From Acidisoma sp. PAMC 29798 (GTDB lineage: Bacteria > Pseudomonadota > Alphaproteobacteria > Acetobacterales > Acetobacteraceae), in contig NZ_CP126994.1 in NCBI RefSeq assembly GCF_030252425.1, positions 2,108,001 through 2,172,000 of the forward strand: a stretch of 64,000 nt of DNA, in the 5' to 3' direction. This document shows, one piece after another, positions 1-7,849 of this stretch (position 1 is the first letter of the stretch; every line of letters begins with the position of its first letter). The notes below the pieces were generated by a model. It worked only from the letters and a program-made list of their open reading frames with translations. It ran no database searches and had not been told where the DNA came from. Position numbers and translations under genes: made by a program.

Positions 1-1609
1 GCACCAACCGGCCGACGACATTGCCATAGCCGTTGCGCACACGGTCGATGCCACGGCTGAGGCGCGAGAAGGGTCCCTTCCGCGTCTCCTTGTTCCTCAC
101 CGGACGCAGGAACAGCGCGCAGAGCGCCGGTGACAGCGTCAGCGCATTGGTCGCCGAGATCAGCATGGTCACGCTGATGGTCACGGCGAACTGCTTGAAC
201 AGCTGGCCGGACAGGCCGGGAATGAAGCCGACCGGCACGAACACCGACAGCAGCACCAGCGAGATGGCGATGATGGGGCCGAAGATTTGCCGCATCGCGA
301 GTTTTGTCGCCTGGGCCGGAGTGAGATCCGGCCTCTCCTCCATCACGCGTTCAACGTTCTCGACCACGACGATCGCGTCATCGACGACTACGCCGATCGC
401 CACGACCAACGCCAGCATCGAAATCGTATTGGCCGAATAGCCGAGCACCAGAAGGAAGGCGAAGGCGCCGATGAGACTGACCGGCACGGCCACGGCTGGG
501 ATGATGGTCGCCCGAATATTGCCGCCGAGGAACAGGAACACCACCAGCACGACAAGGCAGAAGGCTTCGATAATCGTCTTCACCACCTCATGGATGGTGT
601 CGTTCACGAAGGTGCTGGTGTCGTAGATGACCTGCGCCTTCAGATCCGGTGGAAAGCGCTTCGACAGATCGGCGATGGCGTTTTGCACGCGCTGCGAGGT
701 GGCGACCGCATTGGCGCCGGGCTCGAGATAGATGCCGATGCCGAGCGCCGGTGCGCCGTCGAGCTGATCCTGCGTCGATTGGCTCTGCGCCCCGAGTTCC
801 ATCCGCGCGACATCCTTCACGCGCAGGATCGACCCATCCGGATTGGCGCGGATGACGATGTCGCCGAACTGTTTCGGCGTAATCAACCGCCCCTGCGTGG
901 TGATACTGAGCTGGAACTGTTGCTCGGGCCCGATCGGCTTGGCGCCGATGGTGCCAACGGCCGCCTGCACGTTCTGCGACTGAACGGCGTTGATGATATC
1001 GGTCGGGGCCAGGCCAAGCTGGGTCAGCCGCGCCGTGTTCATCCAGATGCGCATCGAATAGTTTTGCGCGCCGAACAAAAATGCCTGGCCGACGCCGGGC
1101 GTGCGCGACAGCACATCCAGCACATTGATGGTGATATAATTGCTGATGAACAGCGGCTTCAGCGTCTTCTTCGGACTTGAGAAGATGACGAATTGCAGCA
1201 CGGCGGAGGACTTCTGGCGCAGCTGCACGCCTTCGAGCTGCACCTGACTGGGCAATTGGGACAGCGCTTGCGACACCCGGTTTTCGACGTTCACGACATC
1301 GATGTTCGGGTCGGTGCCGAGGGCGAAGCTCACCGTCAGGCTGTAGCTGCCGTCATTGCCGCTGTACGAGCGCATGTACAGCATCTTGTCGGCGCCCACG
1401 ATCTGCGCCTCCAAAGGCTGCGCGACGGTCGCTTCAACGACGGCGGCGGATGCGCCCGGATAGCTGGTCGAGACGGAGACCTGCGGCGGCACGATGTCGG
1501 GGAACTGCGCCACCGGAATGCTCATCAGGCCGAGCACGCCCGCGAGCGTGATCAGAACGGCGATGACGACGGCAAGCCGTGGCCGGTCGATGAAGATCGA
1601 GGAGATCAT
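1..1609 (-). CDS. RND multidrug efflux permease, HAE1/AcrB type (3' end beyond window)
   Basis: Inner-membrane proton/drug antiporter subunit of a tripartite efflux pump. The reverse strand opens at an ATG ending at 1609 and stays open to the window edge, about 536 codons of an expected 1,030-1,060. The N-terminus (MISSIFIDRPRLAVVIAVL) is the usual RND cytoplasmic start plus TM1. It is followed by the porter-domain stretch SIPVAQFPDIVPPQVSVS. Near residue 408 the TM4 proton-relay motif VDDAIVVVENVER is present, then FGPIIAISLVLLSVFVPVGF, as in AcrB. It starts 10 nt after the adaptor gene stops, so both are one operon. The rest of the gene, and any outer-membrane factor, lie outside the window to the left. 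Substrate cannot be told from sequence. Confidence 0.95.
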   Translation of the reverse strand, partial: MISSIFIDRPRLAVVIAVLITLAGVLGLMSIPVAQFPDIVPPQVSVSTSYPGASAAVVEATVAQPLEAQIVGADKMLYMRSYSGNDGSYSLTVSFALGTDPNIDVVNVENRVSQALSQLPSQVQLEGVQLRQKSSAVLQFVIFSSPKKTLKPLFISNYITINVLDVLSRTPGVGQAFLFGAQNYSMRIWMNTARLTQLGLAPTDIINAVQSQNVQAAVGTIGAKPIGPEQQFQLSITTQGRLITPKQFGDIVIRANPDGSILRVKDVARMELGAQSQSTQDQLDGAPALGIGIYLEPGANAVATSQRVQNAIADLSKRFPPDLKAQVIYDTSTFVNDTIHEVVKTIIEAFCLVVLVVFLFLGGNIRATIIPAVAVPVSLIGAFAFLLVLGYSANTISMLALVVAIGVVVDDAIVVVENVERVMEERPDLTPAQATKLAMRQIFGPIIAISLVLLSVFVPVGFIPGLSGQLFKQFAVTISVTMLISATNALTLSPALCALFLRPVRNKETRKGPFSRLSRGIDRVRNGYGNVVGRLV

Positions 1610-1619
1610 TTAAGTCGAC

Positions 1620-2780
1620 CTAACCGTTCGTCCCGGTACCGTCGCCGTAATTGGGCGGCGTATAGGGCACTGTCTTGACCACCGCACCAGGCTTCACGCG
1701 TTGCACACCGTCTGCGACGACGGTATCGCCCGCCTTCAGGCCGGAGGTCACGACGGCTAGGACACCATCCGCGTCGCCGATGGCGATGTTCTGCCGGCTG
1801 ACCTTCGAGTCTGGTCCAAGCACATAGACGTAGTTGCCCTGCTGATCGGCCAGCACGGCCGCCCGCGGTATCGTCACCTCCTGCTGAGCCGATTGCGATT
1901 GCAGAATGACCGTGACGAAGCCGCCATCGATCAGGGTCCGGTTGCCTTCGGTGGCACCCTCCGCACCGCGCGCGGGGTTCGGCAATGTGGCGCGCAGCGT
2001 GAGCGTATCGGTCGAGGAACTGACCGAAATATCCGTGAAGTCGATCTTGCCGGTCTTGTCGTACATATGGCCGTCCGGCAGCTGCACCTTCACGGTAAGC
2101 GATGCGAGGCCGCCATGGCCCGAATACTCATCCTCAAGCTGGGACGCTTCGGATTCCGACACTGGGAAGGTGATGTATTCCGGATCCTGGCTGACGATCT
2201 TCGCGAGGGCGCCGCTGGTGGGCGACACGACGTTGCCAGGATCGGTCGCGAGGCCGATGCGGCCATCGATGGGGGAGGCGATCGTCGTGTAGCCGAGATT
2301 GATCTCCGCCTGCTGAAGCTGCGCCTCAGCGGTCAGCAATTGGCCCTGGTTGCTTCCGGCGGAGGCGACGGCGGTATCCACGTTCGACTGCTGTCCCGCA
2401 GGCGTATTCAGCAGCGTCCGTGACCGCCCCAAGGTCAGCTGGGAGTTGCGGAGCTGCGCTTGCGCCTGGGAGACGGCGCCCTGCGCGCTCAAGACCGCAG
2501 CCTGATAGGGCGGCTGCTCGATCACGAACAGGACCTGGCCCTTCTTGACGTCGCTGCCTTCCGCGAAGTTGCGCTGCTGCAGAAAGCCGGTGACACGTGC
2601 TTGCAGGGTGATGTGATTGATGGCTTCGACGCGGCCGACATATTGGCTCGTCTTGTAGATCGGGGTCAGGGTCGCCTTGGATACGCCCACGGTGGGCGGC
2701 CCGCCCATCTGGGCCTCTGCGGCAGAGACGCCGCTCAACAGCGTGACAGCGAAAACGGTCGCGGAGAAGCGGAGCCTCAT
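1620..2780 (-). CDS. RND efflux periplasmic adaptor (membrane fusion protein, AcrA/MexA type)
   Basis: Periplasmic adaptor that bridges the RND permease and an outer-membrane channel. It has 386 aa, typical for the family. An N-terminal signal peptide (MRLRFSATVFAVTLLSGVSAAEAQ) is visible. A biotinyl/lipoyl half-motif follows (GFLQQRNFAEGSDVKKGQVLF, near residues 65-85), then a Gln/Ala-rich helical hairpin (about 95-155), the second lipoyl half (TTIASPIDGRIG) and beta-barrel/membrane-proximal domains. It is first in the operon, directly upstream of the permease. A dyad resembling a TetR-family operator lies about 115-125 bp upstream, so local repression is likely, but no TetR gene is in the window. 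Confidence 0.95.
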   Translation of the reverse strand: MRLRFSATVFAVTLLSGVSAAEAQMGGPPTVGVSKATLTPIYKTSQYVGRVEAINHITLQARVTGFLQQRNFAEGSDVKKGQVLFVIEQPPYQAAVLSAQGAVSQAQAQLRNSQLTLGRSRTLLNTPAGQQSNVDTAVASAGSNQGQLLTAEAQLQQAEINLGYTTIASPIDGRIGLATDPGNVVSPTSGALAKIVSQDPEYITFPVSESEASQLEDEYSGHGGLASLTVKVQLPDGHMYDKTGKIDFTDISVSSSTDTLTLRATLPNPARGAEGATEGNRTLIDGGFVTVILQSQSAQQEVTIPRAAVLADQQGNYVYVLGPDSKVSRQNIAIGDADGVLAVVTSGLKAGDTVVADGVQRVKPGAVVKTVPYTPPNYGDGTGTNG

Positions 2781-2873
2781 CAGAATGTCCCCGGATTTGA
2801 GCCGTATCGTCCGAGCGGGCGCCCACGCCGATGTGTGGAGCGTCCCCGGGCGGGAGAAGCTTGCGGATTATCC

Positions 2874-2907
2874 ATTATCTTTAGGGTTCTGCTGACCGAG
2901 CGGTCAA
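2874..2907 (-). promoter_or_regulatory. TetR-like operator overlapping a putative promoter of the RND operon
   Basis: Positions 2893-2906 read TGACCGAGCGGTCA, two perfect 6-bp arms (TGACCG/CGGTCA) around 2 nt, a layout common for TetR/AcrR operators. On the minus strand TTGACC (2907-2902) could serve as a -35 box and GATAAT (2879-2874) as a -10 box, but the spacing (22 nt) is long, so the exact promoter is uncertain. The dyad sits in the 215-bp gap between divergent trpS and the adaptor gene and would block the minus-strand promoter when occupied. Confidence 0.55.
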
Positions 2908-2995
2908 CCACCGTGACGCGACGCAGCATGGTCGGAACCAGGCACGGCACGTTGACGCCGCGCCCCGATGCGCGGAAAAGCCGCCCGATGACCAT

Positions 2996-4015
2996 ATGAG
3001 GCTTGCGATGCAACGCGTCTTTTCCGGAATCCAGCCGTCCGGCGTGCCGACACTGGGCAATTACCTCGGCGCCATGCGGAACTGGGTCGCCCTTCAGGCG
3101 GACCATGAATGCCTCTACTGCGTCGTCGATCTGCATGCCATCACCGTGTGGCAAGACCCCGCGACGCTGCGCCAGCAGACGCGGGAAATGGCGGCGGCGA
3201 TCATCGCCTGCGGCGTCGATCCTGAGCGGCATATCGTCTTCCACCAATCCGCCGTCAGTGCGCATGCGCGCCTCGCCTGGATCTTCAATTGCGTCGCGCG
3301 CCTTGGCTGGCTGAACCGTATGACACAGTTCAAGGACAAGGCGGGGAAGGACCGGGAGGCCGCTTCGGCCGGCCTGTACGTCTATCCCAACCTTATGGCA
3401 GCGGACGTCCTTGCCTATCACGCGACGCGCGTGCCGGTGGGGGATGACCAGCGCCAGCACCTGGAACTTGCCAACGACATCGCCCAAAAATTCAACCATG
3501 ACTATGAGACGACATTCTTCCCGGTGATCGAGCCGCTGATCATCGGCGAAGCCGCGCGCGTCATGTCCTTGCGGGACGGCACCAAGAAGATGTCCAAGTC
3601 CGATCCGTCTGATCAGAGCCGGATCAACCTCACCGACGAAACCGACGTCATCGCCAGTAAGATTCGCCGCGCTCGTACGGATGCCGAGCCGCTGCCGAGC
3701 GAGATTGCAGGCCTCGAAGGCCGCGCCGAGGCGCGCAACCTCGTCGGCATCTATTCGGCGCTCTCGGGCATCTCCCAGGCCGAGGTTTTGGCGGAATATG
3801 GCGGGCAGGGCTTTGCCGGCTTCAAGGATGCGCTGGCCGCCCTGACGGTGGATAAGCTGGCCCCGATCGCTGCCGAAATGCGCCGCCTGCTCGCCGATCC
3901 CGGCCATATCGACCGGGTTCTGTTCGCGGGTGCTGCCCGCGCCAGTGCCATCGCCGATCCGATCGTGGCCGAAGCACAAGCCCTGGTCGGATTTCTTCCC
4001 AGGCCACAGGTGTAA
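2996..4015 (+). CDS. trpS: Tryptophanyl-tRNA synthetase
   Basis: Class I aminoacyl-tRNA synthetase that charges tRNA-Trp in the cytoplasm. It has 339 aa, the usual bacterial length. The N-terminus [20 protein letters not shown] holds the HIGH-equivalent segment (PTLGNYLG, residues 18-25), and the second signature KKMSKS falls near residues 198-203. The [13 protein letters not shown] segment is also typical. An in-frame ATG at 3008 ([12 protein letters not shown]) is nearer to the usual family start and may be the true initiator; 2996 is the longest option. The gene diverges from the RND operon and stops 12 nt before hisB, so it probably shares a transcript with the histidine genes. Confidence 0.96.
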   Translation: MRLAMQRVFSGIQPSGVPTLGNYLGAMRNWVALQADHECLYCVVDLHAITVWQDPATLRQQTREMAAAIIACGVDPERHIVFHQSAVSAHARLAWIFNCVARLGWLNRMTQFKDKAGKDREAASAGLYVYPNLMAADVLAYHATRVPVGDDQRQHLELANDIAQKFNHDYETTFFPVIEPLIIGEAARVMSLRDGTKKMSKSDPSDQSRINLTDETDVIASKIRRARTDAEPLPSEIAGLEGRAEARNLVGIYSALSGISQAEVLAEYGGQGFAGFKDALAALTVDKLAPIAAEMRRLLADPGHIDRVLFAGAARASAIADPIVAEAQALVGFLPRPQV

Positions 4016-4027
4016 CGCGCGGCGCCG

Positions 4028-4711
4028 ATGGTCTATCAAGCAGACATGGATGTGCCCCCGCCTTCCTCACCCGCCTCTGCTCTTACGGACGCGCCCCCCG
4101 CGTCTCTTACAGACGCGCAGCGCGCAGCCAGTCTGACGCGCAAAACCTCCGAGACCGAGGTGACCATTCACCTTGACCTCGATGGAAGCGGGCAGGTGCG
4201 GGCCGAGACCGGCATCGGCTTCTTCGACCATATGCTGACGGCCCTCGGCCGCCACGCGCTGTTCGACCTCGATGTCGTGGCGCGCGGCGACCTGCATGTC
4301 GATTTCCACCACACGGTGGAGGATGTCGGCATCGTGCTCGGCCAGCTTCTGCTGAAGACGCTCGGCGACAAGCGCGGCATCGGCCGCTACGGCCAGGCGA
4401 TCGTGCCGATGGATGAGGCGCTGATCGAAGCGGCGGTCGATCTATCGGGCCGCGCGACCCTCGGCTGGCAGGTCGCCTTCACACGACCGAAGATCGGCGA
4501 GATGGATACCGAGTTATTCGAGGAATTCTTCCGTGCCCTGTCCGGCAACGGGCTTTTCGCCCTGCACCTGATCCAAAAGGCTGGGCGCAACGATCACCAC
4601 ATCGCCGAAGGCTGCTTCAAGGCGACCGCGCGGGCGCTACGCATGGCGGTGGAGCCCGATCCGCGCCAACGTGGCGCCATCCCCTCCACCAAGGGCTCGC
4701 TGGCGGGATGA
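4028..4711 (+). CDS. hisB: Imidazoleglycerol-phosphate dehydratase
   Basis: Sixth step of histidine synthesis: dehydrates imidazole-glycerol phosphate to imidazole-acetol phosphate, with manganese held by conserved His/Glu residues. Visible signatures are GIGFFDHML, DFHHTVEDVGIVLG, NDHHIAEGCFKA and the C-terminal IPSTKGSL. The 227-aa product has about 35 extra low-complexity Pro/Ala/Ser/Thr residues before the conserved RKTSETEV start. An internal ATG at 4046 is an alternative initiator, and both carry part of that tail. This is the monofunctional form, without the HisB-N phosphatase domain of enterobacteria. It overlaps the next gene by 4 nt (ATGA). Confidence 0.96.
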   Translation: MVYQADMDVPPPSSPASALTDAPPASLTDAQRAASLTRKTSETEVTIHLDLDGSGQVRAETGIGFFDHMLTALGRHALFDLDVVARGDLHVDFHHTVEDVGIVLGQLLLKTLGDKRGIGRYGQAIVPMDEALIEAAVDLSGRATLGWQVAFTRPKIGEMDTELFEEFFRALSGNGLFALHLIQKAGRNDHHIAEGCFKATARALRMAVEPDPRQRGAIPSTKGSLAG

Positions 4712-5085
4712 GGATCTACACCGCCCATACCCGGCCGGATCGCGCGCCGCGCCTGGTGCGGGAGGGGTTCAGCCTCGGCGCCTTCCTGTTCGGGCCGATC
4801 TGGCTGCTGGCGCATCGTGCCTGGCTGGCGGCAGTTCTGGATATCGCGGCCATCGTCGTCCTTCTCGCGTTGGGGCGCGCCCTGCCCGGCTCTGCCATCC
4901 CCGCTGTCCTGATGCTGGGCCTCGCGGCGCTGACCGGCTGGAACGGCCGCGACCTCTGCCGCTGGTCGCTGTCCCGGCGCGGCTTCACCACGAGCTACGT
5001 GATTGCCGCCCGCAACGCCGACGCGGCCTTCGCGCGGCTGCTGACGCGCGATCCCGCGCTCATTCCACAGGCGGCCGGTCGATGA
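4708..5085 (+). CDS. DUF2628-like small membrane protein in his operon
   Basis: 125-aa protein of unknown biochemical role. The N-terminal block (MRIYTAHTRPDRAPRLVREGF followed by SLGAFLFGPIWLLAHRAWLAA) matches the DUF2628 pattern: a short strand, then FxxxAFLFxPIWLL leading into hydrophobic helices. Two or three membrane segments are apparent at about residues 30-90. It overlaps hisB and hisH by 4 nt each, so it is translationally coupled inside the histidine operon. The same placement is familiar from related alphaproteobacteria. Nothing in the sequence links it to histidine chemistry. Confidence 0.8.
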   Translation: MRIYTAHTRPDRAPRLVREGFSLGAFLFGPIWLLAHRAWLAAVLDIAAIVVLLALGRALPGSAIPAVLMLGLAALTGWNGRDLCRWSLSRRGFTTSYVIAARNADAAFARLLTRDPALIPQAAGR

Positions 5086-5717
5086 AGATCGCCGTCGTCG
5101 ATTACGGCTCCGGCAATCTCGCCTCGGCCTCCCGCGCCGTGCAGCTCGCCGCCGAGCGCGCGGGTCTGCCCGTGCAGGTGCTTGTCACCAGCGAACCGGT
5201 GGAAATTCGCAGCGCCGACCGCATCGTGCTGCCTGGCCAGGGCGCCTTCGCCGACTGCATGTCGGGCCTCGAGTCCGTGCCCGGCCTGCGCGATGCGCTG
5301 GACCAGGCGGTGGAGGGCGGCGCGCCCTTCCTGGGCATTTGCGTCGGTATGCAGCTGATGGCGGCACGCGGGTTGGAATATGGCGCGACGGACGGGTTGA
5401 ACTGGATCGCAGGCGAAATCACCCGCATGCCGGCCGAAGGGCTTCGCCTGCCGCAGATGGGCTGGAACGCGCTCGATTTCGCAGCCGACGCCCATCCGCT
5501 GCTGGCGGGATTGGTGCCCGGCGACCATGTCTATTTCACCCATAGCTACGCGCTGACAGACGGCGACGCCGCCGAATGCCTCGCGACGACCGATTATGGC
5601 GGTCCTGTCGTTGCCATGGTGGCGCGCGGCAACCGCGCCGGCACGCAGTTTCACCCTGAGAAAAGCCAGGAGGTGGGCCTCACCATCATGGGCAATTTTC
5701 TGAAGTGGACACCATGA
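5082..5717 (+). CDS. hisH: Imidazole glycerol phosphate synthase, glutaminase subunit
   Basis: Class I glutamine amidotransferase that supplies ammonia to HisF. The 211-aa reading starts at ATG 5082 (MKIAVVDYGSGNLASASRAV), fixed by the conserved VVDYGSGNL start and by the 4-nt overlap with the preceding stop; a longer in-frame opening upstream is only the hisB-DUF2628 region read in another frame. The nucleophile elbow is FLGICVGMQLM, and the His/Glu of the triad are in TQFHPEKSQ. Its partner hisF does not follow hisA here and is not in the window, which is unusual because HisH works only as a HisHF dimer. Confidence 0.96.
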   Translation: MKIAVVDYGSGNLASASRAVQLAAERAGLPVQVLVTSEPVEIRSADRIVLPGQGAFADCMSGLESVPGLRDALDQAVEGGAPFLGICVGMQLMAARGLEYGATDGLNWIAGEITRMPAEGLRLPQMGWNALDFAADAHPLLAGLVPGDHVYFTHSYALTDGDAAECLATTDYGGPVVAMVARGNRAGTQFHPEKSQEVGLTIMGNFLKWTP

Positions 5718-6301
5718 TCGCGCTTGAGGGCGTTCCGGGCGAAGACCGGCCGGCGCCCCGTGGACCGCAGGCCCGGGCGAAGCTCGCCGTCGATCGCGTC
5801 ACGACCTTCACGGACGAGGATCTGCTCGCTTTGTGTGAAGCGACGGACGCTGCGATCATCGATGGCGGCGGTTTCGGTTGGGTGACACCGCCGGGTCGCC
5901 AGGTGATCGAAAGCTATTTCCGCGGTCTGCTCATGGTGCCGGAACGCGAGATCTATGTCGGCCGCGTCGATGGCGTCATCGTCGGCTCCACGCAGCTCGT
6001 GCGGCCGTCGCGCAACAACGAGGCCCAGGCCATGGCCGCCACCATCACCCAGGCTTTTGTTGCGCCCTATGCGCGCCGCCTCGGCCTCGCGCGGATGCTG
6101 GCGATGCGGGTCGAGGAACGGGCGCGGGGCATGGGCTATCAGGTGCTCAATCTCGATGTGCGGGAAACTCATACCGGGGCGATCGCCCTGTATGAGGGCC
6201 TCGGCTATATCCGGTGGGGTACACACCCCGCCTATGCCCGCGTCGGCGGCCAAATGATTGCGGGCGCCTTCTATCACAAGCTGCTCCAGCGGAAATCATG
6301 A
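5714..6301 (+). CDS. GNAT-family N-acetyltransferase
   Basis: Acetyl-CoA-dependent acyltransferase of unknown substrate. The GNAT core is visible: a strand with [17 protein letters not shown], the acetyl-CoA loop region [21 protein letters not shown] (a variant of the usual R/Q-x-x-G-x-G/A), then [22 protein letters not shown], the standard motif B. ATG 5714 overlaps the hisH stop by 4 nt (ATGA) and is preferred to a GTG at 5705. It ends by a 4-nt overlap with hisA. Its place between hisH and hisA suggests co-expression; a role in histidine metabolism is not shown. Confidence 0.85.
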   Translation: MIALEGVPGEDRPAPRGPQARAKLAVDRVTTFTDEDLLALCEATDAAIIDGGGFGWVTPPGRQVIESYFRGLLMVPEREIYVGRVDGVIVGSTQLVRPSRNNEAQAMAATITQAFVAPYARRLGLARMLAMRVEERARGMGYQVLNLDVRETHTGAIALYEGLGYIRWGTHPAYARVGGQMIAGAFYHKLLQRKS

Positions 6302-7041
6302 AGCCCCTCACCCTCTATCCGGCGATCGACCTCAAGGGCGGCGCCTGCGTGCGCCTCCAACGCGGCGACATGGCGCATGCGACGGTCTATGCCGACGATC
6401 CCGGCGCCCAGGCCCAGCTGTGGCAGGATTCAGGCTGCACCTGGCTGCATGTAGTGGATCTGGACGGCGCCTTCGCCGGGCATTCGGTTAATACGGCTGC
6501 GGTGCGTTCCATCCTCGCCGCCGCCAACGTTCCAGTGCAGCTCGGCGGCGGGATTCGGGACATGGACGGTATCGAGGCCTGGCTGAATGAAGGCGTCAGC
6601 CGCGTCATCCTGGGCAGTATCGCCGCCAAGAACCCCGATCTGGTGCGGGAGGCCTGCCGCCAGTTCCCGGGCAGCATCGTGGTCGGCATCGATGCGCGGG
6701 ATGGTTTGGTCGCGACCGAGGGCTGGGCCGAAACCTCCTCCATCGCGGCGGAGGAACTCGGGTTCCGCTTCGAGGATGCGGGCGCTTCGGCGATCATTTT
6801 CACCGATATTGGGCGAGACGGCATGTTGGCGGGTCTCAACCTCGACGCGACGGCGGCCCTCGCCCGCGCTTTGACGACGCCGGTGATCGCTTCGGGCGGC
6901 GTCGGCTCGCTCGCCGATCTGCATGCGCTGCGCGAAACCGCCATGTCCGCGAATGGCATCGAGGGCGTGATCGTCGGCCGCGCGTTGTACGATGGGCGGA
7001 TGACGCCGACCGAGGCGATCGAGGCGCTGGCGGCGGATTAG
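6298..7041 (+). CDS. hisA: ProFAR isomerase, HisA
   Basis: (Beta-alpha)8-barrel enzyme that converts ProFAR to PRFAR in histidine synthesis. The start ATG 6298 overlaps the GNAT stop by 4 nt and gives 247 aa, the normal size. Signatures: [18 protein letters not shown] with the first catalytic Asp, [16 protein letters not shown], the phosphate-binding RVILGSIA, a second Asp in FTDIGRDGM, and [12 protein letters not shown]. In relatives hisF and hisE normally come next. Here the gene ends 20 nt before a REP-like inverted pair and a toxin-antitoxin module, so the operon is broken at this point. Confidence 0.97.
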   Translation: MKPLTLYPAIDLKGGACVRLQRGDMAHATVYADDPGAQAQLWQDSGCTWLHVVDLDGAFAGHSVNTAAVRSILAAANVPVQLGGGIRDMDGIEAWLNEGVSRVILGSIAAKNPDLVREACRQFPGSIVVGIDARDGLVATEGWAETSSIAAEELGFRFEDAGASAIIFTDIGRDGMLAGLNLDATAALARALTTPVIASGGVGSLADLHALRETAMSANGIEGVIVGRALYDGRMTPTEAIEALAAD

Positions 7042-7060
7042 GCTTCGGCCGCGCGAAGAT

Positions 7061-7130
7061 GGTGGATTGCGCTTCGCTGATCCACCCTACGATCGGCGCT
7101 GTAGGGCGGATGAGCGAAGCGTTATCCGCC
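7061..7130. repeat. Inverted pair of REP-like palindromes (locus 1)
   Basis: Two 30-nt units in opposite orientation. The unit at 7061-7090 reads on the minus strand as GTAG, GGTGGAT, CA, GCGAAGC, GCA, ATCCACC. The unit at 7101-7130 reads on the plus strand as GTAG, GGCGGAT, GA, GCGAAGC, GTT, ATCCGCC. Each has a GTAG head, a 7-bp stem and a GC-GAA-GC mini-hairpin tip, the organisation of bacterial REP elements. The second unit runs into the last codons and stop of the vapC-like gene. Three further loci in this window carry the same family. Confidence 0.85.
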
Positions 7131-7535
7131 GAGAACGCGGATTTTTTCCCTGCGCGCGGCAAGGATGAGGTCGCCATCCCGTGAGGCGATAGGCAACTCC
7201 AATCGGATTGCCAATTCGAGATAGGCCCCGTCATACAGCGTCAGCCCATGACGTTCCGCCAAGGTATAGGTCGTGGTCCAGGCCCGAGATGTTGCAGCGT
7301 TGTCGATCGAGATCGGCAAGGCTTCGAGGTCGGCGACAATCAAGGCCGGAAGCGTCGGAGCGATCCGCTTCCGCCGCACCGCCATCAACAGCACATTCGC
7401 GACCTCGAAGCGCCACAACGCCGGGACGTGAGCGCCCTCGGTCGCAATCTGCTCCGTCACCTCCGCAACGTCGGGCACATCACCCTCGTCTAAGACGAGA
7501 GCGCTCGTATAGGAAGTGTCGAGCACGAGGCTCAT
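7122..7535 (-). CDS. VapC-like PIN-domain toxin
   Basis: Probable ribonuclease toxin of a type II module. The 137-aa protein has the PIN acidic residues: Asp in MSLVLDTSYTSALV (residue 6), Glu in ALWRFEVANVLL (about 44), and later Asp residues in LTLYDGAYLELA and PIASRDGDLI. The ATG at 7535 is 3 nt after the antitoxin stop. The last codons (VLGG then TAA) lie inside a REP-like palindrome, so the C-terminus appears to be encoded by the repeat. RNA target unknown. Confidence 0.88.
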   Translation of the reverse strand: MSLVLDTSYTSALVLDEGDVPDVAEVTEQIATEGAHVPALWRFEVANVLLMAVRRKRIAPTLPALIVADLEALPISIDNAATSRAWTTTYTLAERHGLTLYDGAYLELAIRLELPIASRDGDLILAARREKIRVLGG

Positions 7536-7538
7536 CCG

Positions 7539-7790
7539 TCAGCGCTGGTCGGCTGCCTTCCATTCGAGGATGTCGTCCGTTGATATAGGAGCGCCACCAT
7601 GATCGCGCGCGTGGCGCCGCAGTCTCGCCAATACTTCACGCACCTTGGCGACGTCCGGCCCCTGACTTACTGGTCCAAGTCGCGCGATCGGCACGCCGCG
7701 ATGGGTGATGGTGAAAGCCTCGCCGTTCTTGGCGCGGTCCAGAAGCCGAGAAAACTGAGTCTTCGCCTCGAAGGCGCCAATCTCAGTCAT
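7539..7790 (-). CDS. Phd/YefM-type antitoxin
   Basis: 83-aa DNA-binding antitoxin, partner of the PIN toxin downstream. The start is set at ATG 7790 (MTEIGAFEAKTQFSRLLDRA), which is where the Phd/YefM domain begins. The longer opening to 7838 would add 16 residues read through the operator. The motif FxxAKxxFSxLLDRAxxGExxxITxxGxPVA is nearly complete (ending ITHRGVPIARLGPV). The C-terminal part after residue 45 would bind and neutralise the toxin. A 7-bp inverted repeat immediately upstream (7808-7823) fits autorepression. Confidence 0.88.
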   Translation of the reverse strand: MTEIGAFEAKTQFSRLLDRAKNGEAFTITHRGVPIARLGPVSQGPDVAKVREVLARLRRHARDHGGAPISTDDILEWKAADQR

Positions 7791-7805
7791 GATTGATCTC
7801 CTACA

Positions 7806-7826
7806 GGCCAGTCTACAGACTGGTCC
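7806..7826 (-). promoter_or_regulatory. Inverted repeat upstream of the phd/vapC-like pair (probable operator)
   Basis: CCAGTCT (7808-7814) and AGACTGG (7817-7823) are perfect inverted arms around AC, with GG/TCC flanks extending imperfectly. It lies 16-36 nt upstream of the antitoxin ATG, where a Phd dimer would be expected to bind and autoregulate. Function is inferred from position and symmetry. Confidence 0.6.
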
Positions 7827-7849
7827 ATAGAGGATCAATCTTGTTACCC

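Noticed and set aside
287-1180. Long plus-strand open frame of 297 codons
   Set aside because: It is antisense to the RND permease gene, whose own frame is open and has clear family motifs; the plus frame is Arg/His-rich shadow sequence.
2780-4039. 419-codon minus-strand frame over trpS
   Set aside because: Complete antisense of trpS with no recognisable domain; a high-GC mirror frame.
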